A stretch of 8,458 bases of DNA from an uncultured bacterium (GTDB taxonomy: Bacteria; Desulfobacterota; Binatia; HRBIN30): contig CALJUJ010000501.1 of NCBI GenBank assembly GCA_937975525.1, positions 1 to 8,458 of the forward strand, given 5' to 3'. Shown piece after piece: positions 6,152 through 8,458 of the stretch; the stretch's first letter is position 1; every line of letters begins with the position of its first letter. Below the pieces are notes generated by a model that was not told the DNA's origin, did not search any database, and worked only from the letters and a program-made list of their open reading frames with translations. Made by a program: the position numbers and the translations under genes.

Positions 6152-7669
6152 CTAGCGGCGCCCCATGGCCACCAGCGGCCCGAGACGCTCGATGGGCGCG
6201 TAGTGTCGCTGCAGAGCTCGCCGCCACCACGCTCCGCGCCGCCGCAGCAGGAGACCGTCGGCGATGACCACGGGACACTCGCGCACGAGGGTCGCCAGCG
6301 CCGCTTCGCGCTCGGCAGCGGTCGCGGCGGCGTCGGCGAAACGAATCAGGCGCGACGGATTGCGCCGGTGCAGGAGGAAGTATGCGGCCGACGGACGGCC
6401 GATCACCGCCAGCGGCGCGCCCGGCTGCAAGTGCACGGCAGTCGTGCGCTGCACGAAATCGACGGACCTCGCCCACTCGGGAGACACGTAGATCGTCGAC
6501 CCGGTCGAGGTCACGTAGGGTTGCGTGCGCTCCCAGCCGACGGCGATCGTGCCGGTGTACTCGATCGGCAGGCCCACCGGGGCGCCGGCGAGCACCGCAG
6601 CAGCCCCGATCGCAGGAATCCCCGCCGCGATCACGACGACCGCCGTTCGCAGCATCGGCGCATCGCCGAAGCGACGCCAGGCGCCGGCCGCGGCCACACA
6701 CCACAGCAGGTAGAAGACGGGCCCTCCCTGAAGAAATCGGATCGCTTCGGGGTAACGAAACGATTGATTGACCGTGACGACGGCGACCAGAGCCACGGCC
6801 CCGGTCAGCGCCGTCGGCACATCCCAGCGGCCGCCCCCGACACGCCGAGCCACCTGGACGAGGAGCGCGACGGCGAGCGCGAGCGCCGACCAAGGCAACA
6901 GCGCGATCGTCCTCCCGCCGGCCGTGATCGGCGGTGCGCTCTCACGCCAGGCGCGGGCGACGAGCTGCTCGGCGACTTCGCCGGCACCGGCCGCCGCGGC
7001 GATCGCGACGAACCCGACCGCGACCAACCCCGCACCGCTCACGGTGACGGCCAACGTATCGAGCGCCCATGCCGTGGCGCGGCGCGGCTGGCCGCGCTCG
7101 CACCACCAGCTCGCCATCACCAATGCGCCCGCGGCGCCGAACGAGATGACGCCGACGTCGTGACGAAACCATGCCCCCACCCCGGCGAGCGCGCCGGCCA
7201 ACCACAGCCAGCCGCGCCGCCGGTCGCCGGCCCACGCCGCGAGCGCCGCCAAGGTCGCCAGCGGGACCAGCGCGAAGAAGGTCTTGTGCCACGGCCCCGG
7301 GAGCAACCACGCGAGAACGGCGGCGGCGGCGGCGAAGGGCGCGGGCATCATGCGGCGACCGAGGGCGAACACCAGCCCGACGACCGCGCCCCGGAGGATG
7401 CACCACGTCGCCCGCACGGCGAGGAGCTCGCCTTCGAAGAGCTCGAGCACGGCCGCGAAGAGGTAGAAGCGCCCGGCCGGGTAGATCGAGACGAAGTCCC
7501 GGTGCGGCACCTCGCCGCGGGCGACGCGCAGGCTGCTCTCCAGCAGCCAGCCTTCATCCTGGTGGATGTTGCCGTAGGCGGCATAGCCGCCGTAGGTCGC
7601 CGCCGCGGCGAGGGCGAGCATCCAGGGGCTCCACCCCGCGGCCGCGATACGACCTGCCCGTATTCGCAA
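6152..7669 (-). CDS. Multi-spanning GT-C (ArnT/PMT-like) membrane glycosyltransferase
   Basis: This integral membrane protein of 505 residues (from the TTG at 7669) has many hydrophobic helices over about the first 370 residues and a soluble C-terminal part of about 130. The N-terminal layout is that of lipid-linked-sugar-dependent glycosyltransferases of the ArnT/PMT_2 group (GT39/83-like). A first helix is followed by an external loop with an acidic pair in NIHQDEGW (34-41; D38 E39, the likely catalytic site), then RVARGEVPHRDF (48-59) and IYPAGRFYLF. WFRHDVG (167-173) begins a later loop. Such enzymes add sugars to lipids, surface glycans or proteins on the outer face; the substrate cannot be inferred. 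The frame stays open much further upstream, but those codons are the antisense of other genes. The TTG has GGGAGA six bases upstream; alternatives are ATG 7729 (no good binding site) and ATG 7621 (would shorten the first helix). Confidence 0.75.
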   Translation of the reverse strand: MRIRAGRIAAAGWSPWMLALAAAATYGGYAAYGNIHQDEGWLLESSLRVARGEVPHRDFVSIYPAGRFYLFAAVLELFEGELLAVRATWCILRGAVVGLVFALGRRMMPAPFAAAAAVLAWLLPGPWHKTFFALVPLATLAALAAWAGDRRRGWLWLAGALAGVGAWFRHDVGVISFGAAGALVMASWWCERGQPRRATAWALDTLAVTVSGAGLVAVGFVAIAAAAGAGEVAEQLVARAWRESAPPITAGGRTIALLPWSALALAVALLVQVARRVGGGRWDVPTALTGAVALVAVVTVNQSFRYPEAIRFLQGGPVFYLLWCVAAAGAWRRFGDAPMLRTAVVVIAAGIPAIGAAAVLAGAPVGLPIEYTGTIAVGWERTQPYVTSTGSTIYVSPEWARSVDFVQRTTAVHLQPGAPLAVIGRPSAAYFLLHRRNPSRLIRFADAAATAAEREAALATLVRECPVVIADGLLLRRRGAWWRRALQRHYAPIERLGPLVAMGRR

Positions 7670-7675
7670 TTTCTT

Positions 7676-7681
7676 TCTCCC
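7676..7681 (-). promoter_or_regulatory. Ribosome binding site for the GT-C gene (TTG start)
   Basis: On the minus strand GGGAGA lies six bases before TTG at 7669-7667. No comparable site precedes the upstream ATG at 7729, so this site decides the preferred start. The surrounding stretch GGGAGAAAGAAATTG is unusually purine-rich for this window. Confidence 0.5.
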
Positions 7682-7727
7682 GATCTCGATGCTAGCGATG
7701 CCCGGTCGTCCGTCGACGGCGCATCGC

Positions 7728-7982
7728 ATGGCCCCTTCCCCGCTGCAACTATCGGTCGCCGTTTTCGCACACAACGAGGCAGGCACCGTCGCCGACTGCA
7801 TCGCGTCGATCGCCGACGCGCGCACGCGCGAGGTCGAGGTCGCCGAGGTGATCGTCGTATCGTCGGGCTCGACCGATGATACAAACGCCACGGAGAGCCA
7901 TTGGCGGCCGCTGGCTTCGAGCAAGGGACTGACGCGCGCCGACATCGCCGCCCATCGGGTCGCGCGCGGTGGCCGCGACTGA
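7728..7982 (+). pseudogene. N-terminal remnant of a family 2 glycosyltransferase
   Basis: From ATG 7728 the frame encodes 84 residues. The first 52 are a convincing GT2 N-terminus: LQLSVAVFAHNEAGTVADC (6-24) is the first strand, the AHNEA nucleotide-binding turn and first helix, and VIVVSSGSTDDT (41-52) is the second strand with the UDP-contacting loop. The remaining 32 residues match nothing expected of GT2, and the frame stops at 7980-7982. The sugar-binding DxD and acceptor regions, normally 150 or more further residues, are therefore missing. No other plus-strand frame downstream resumes the family. ATG codons at 7698 and 7689 are in-frame alternatives, and none has a good ribosome binding site. 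It is divergent from the GT-C membrane gene, as in surface-glycan gene clusters. It is most likely a truncated, inactive relic, with a break near base 7884. A short functional protein is not excluded. Confidence 0.6.
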
Positions 7983-8026
7983 AGGCGAGCTTGCGCGAGC
8001 GTGGAGCCACGCAGCATGATCGCCGC
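7885..8026. other. Unexplained segment between the GT2 break and the dipeptidase gene
   Basis: This stretch follows the point where glycosyltransferase similarity stops. It has no recognisable protein on either strand and no tRNA or insertion-sequence end that I can see. Visible elements are a 14-bp palindrome, GCGTGG-AG-CCACGC (7999-8012), and the direct repeat GCGAGC (7985-7990 and 7995-8000). Its first part is read as the tail of the glycosyltransferase remnant (to 7982). It may be the scar of a deletion or insertion that joined two regions. Confidence 0.4.
7999..8012. repeat. 14-bp palindrome just upstream of the dipeptidase start
   Basis: GCGTGG (7999-8004) and CCACGC (8007-8012) are perfect inverted arms around AG. 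The centre lies about 21 bp before the ATG at 8027. It could be an operator half-site pair or a leader hairpin that covers the GGAG at 8003-8006. No function is demonstrated. Confidence 0.35.
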
Positions 8027-8458
8027 ATGCGCCCACCCGTCCCCCCGCCGGTACGCGTCACTTGCGATTCGCTGGCCGCCCTGCCGCCGGCGACACGCGA
8101 CGGCCGCGTGCACTTCGGCAAGAACAGCGATCGACCCGAGCTCGAAGCGCAACCGCTCAGCCTTCACCCACGCAGCCGGCACCATCCTGGTGCGTCCCTG
8201 CGCTGCACCTACATCGACATCCCGCAGGTCGACGCCAGCGCGCGGGTGCTCGGCTCGCGCCCCTACTGGTGCTGGGGCTTCGAGCACGGCGTCAACGAGC
8301 ACGGCGTGACGATCGGCAACCACACCATCTTCACCAAGGAAGACCCGGGCGAGCCCGGCCTCATCGGCATGGACCTCGTCCGCCTCGACCTCGAACGCGG
8401 CCGCACCGCCGCCGACGCCGTCGCCGTGATCACGCGACTCATCGAAGAGCACGGCCAG
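8027..8458 (+). CDS. C69 family dipeptidase (secernin-like), 3' end outside the window
   Basis: The frame is open from ATG 8027 through the last base, giving 144 residues of a protein that continues beyond the window. The sequence matches peptidase family C69 (dipeptidase A/secernin group, Ntn-hydrolase fold). It has VTCDSLAALPPAT with the candidate nucleophile C13, FGKNSDRP (30-37), AQPL (41-44), CTYIDIPQV (60-68), VLGSRPYWCWGFEHGVNEHG (74-93), TIGN (95-98) and GLIGMDLVRL (111-120). In this family the cysteine becomes N-terminal or lies very near the start, so ATG 8027 fits better than longer readings. TTG 7991, preceded by AAGG, is an in-frame alternative giving 12 more residues. The GGAG at 8003-8006 is rather far (20 bases) from ATG 8027. 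Family members cleave dipeptides or other amide bonds; the substrate is unknown. It lies just after the glycosyltransferase remnant, on the same strand. Confidence 0.9.
   Translation, partial: MRPPVPPPVRVTCDSLAALPPATRDGRVHFGKNSDRPELEAQPLSLHPRSRHHPGASLRCTYIDIPQVDASARVLGSRPYWCWGFEHGVNEHGVTIGNHTIFTKEDPGEPGLIGMDLVRLDLERGRTAADAVAVITRLIEEHGQ

Noticed and set aside
6015..6893. Minus-strand ORF (292 aa) overlapping the end of the GT-C gene
   Set aside because: It is the +1/-1 frame of the membrane protein gene running into the repeat region, and is Arg/Gly-rich without motifs.
6203..7879. Plus-strand ORF (558 aa) opposite the GT-C membrane gene
   Set aside because: Highly charged Arg/Gly/Asp/Pro-rich product with no motifs. 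The minus strand gives clear membrane helices and the acidic loop expected of a GT-C enzyme.

Overview
The window is very GC-rich bacterial DNA, densely coding, with G/C at most third codon positions and GTG/TTG starts as well as ATG. The gene set suggests a high-GC environmental bacterium of the deltaproteobacterial, myxobacterial or Binatota type. It comprises two wax ester synthase/diacylglycerol acyltransferases, a Tat-exported PhoD-like phosphatase, a SelD-N-terminal-type flavoprotein, a C69 dipeptidase and an ArnT-like membrane glycosyltransferase. This taxonomic guess rests on gene content alone; an actinobacterial or other origin is not excluded.

Left part (1-1670): the last 30 codons of a plus-strand gene end at 94 and face, across a perfect GC hairpin, a minus-strand WS/DGAT paralog (129-1550). 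A 117-bp divergent gap with a 22-bp imperfect palindrome separates this gene from a second WS/DGAT (1668-3119). The two acyltransferases are clear paralogs with their HHxxxDG motifs at the same residue numbers. The minus-strand copy has changed several other conserved family positions.

Central operon (1668-5867, plus strand): WS/DGAT, then after 25 bp a PhoD-family phosphatase with a twin-arginine signal and lipobox, then with a 4-bp GTGA overlap an FAD-dependent oxidoreductase of the type otherwise found fused to the N-terminus of selenophosphate synthetase. The tight spacing implies co-transcription. A shared role in lipid or phosphate storage is only inference.

Intergenic 5868-6151: no gene is visible, but it is rich in structure. 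A pair of inverted REP-like units, each GTAG plus a 7-bp hairpin, differ by a compensatory base-pair change. They are followed by a branched fold closed by a perfect 12-bp stem. This looks like REP/BIME-type mobile sequence.

Right part (6152-8458): a minus-strand multi-spanning GT-C family membrane protein, for which a TTG start with a good ribosome binding site is preferred over the much longer open frame. Divergent from it is an amputated N-terminus of a family 2 glycosyltransferase. Finally, a C69/secernin-type dipeptidase starts near 8027 and runs off the window end. About 140 bp between the glycosyltransferase remnant and the dipeptidase is unexplained and is probably a rearrangement scar.
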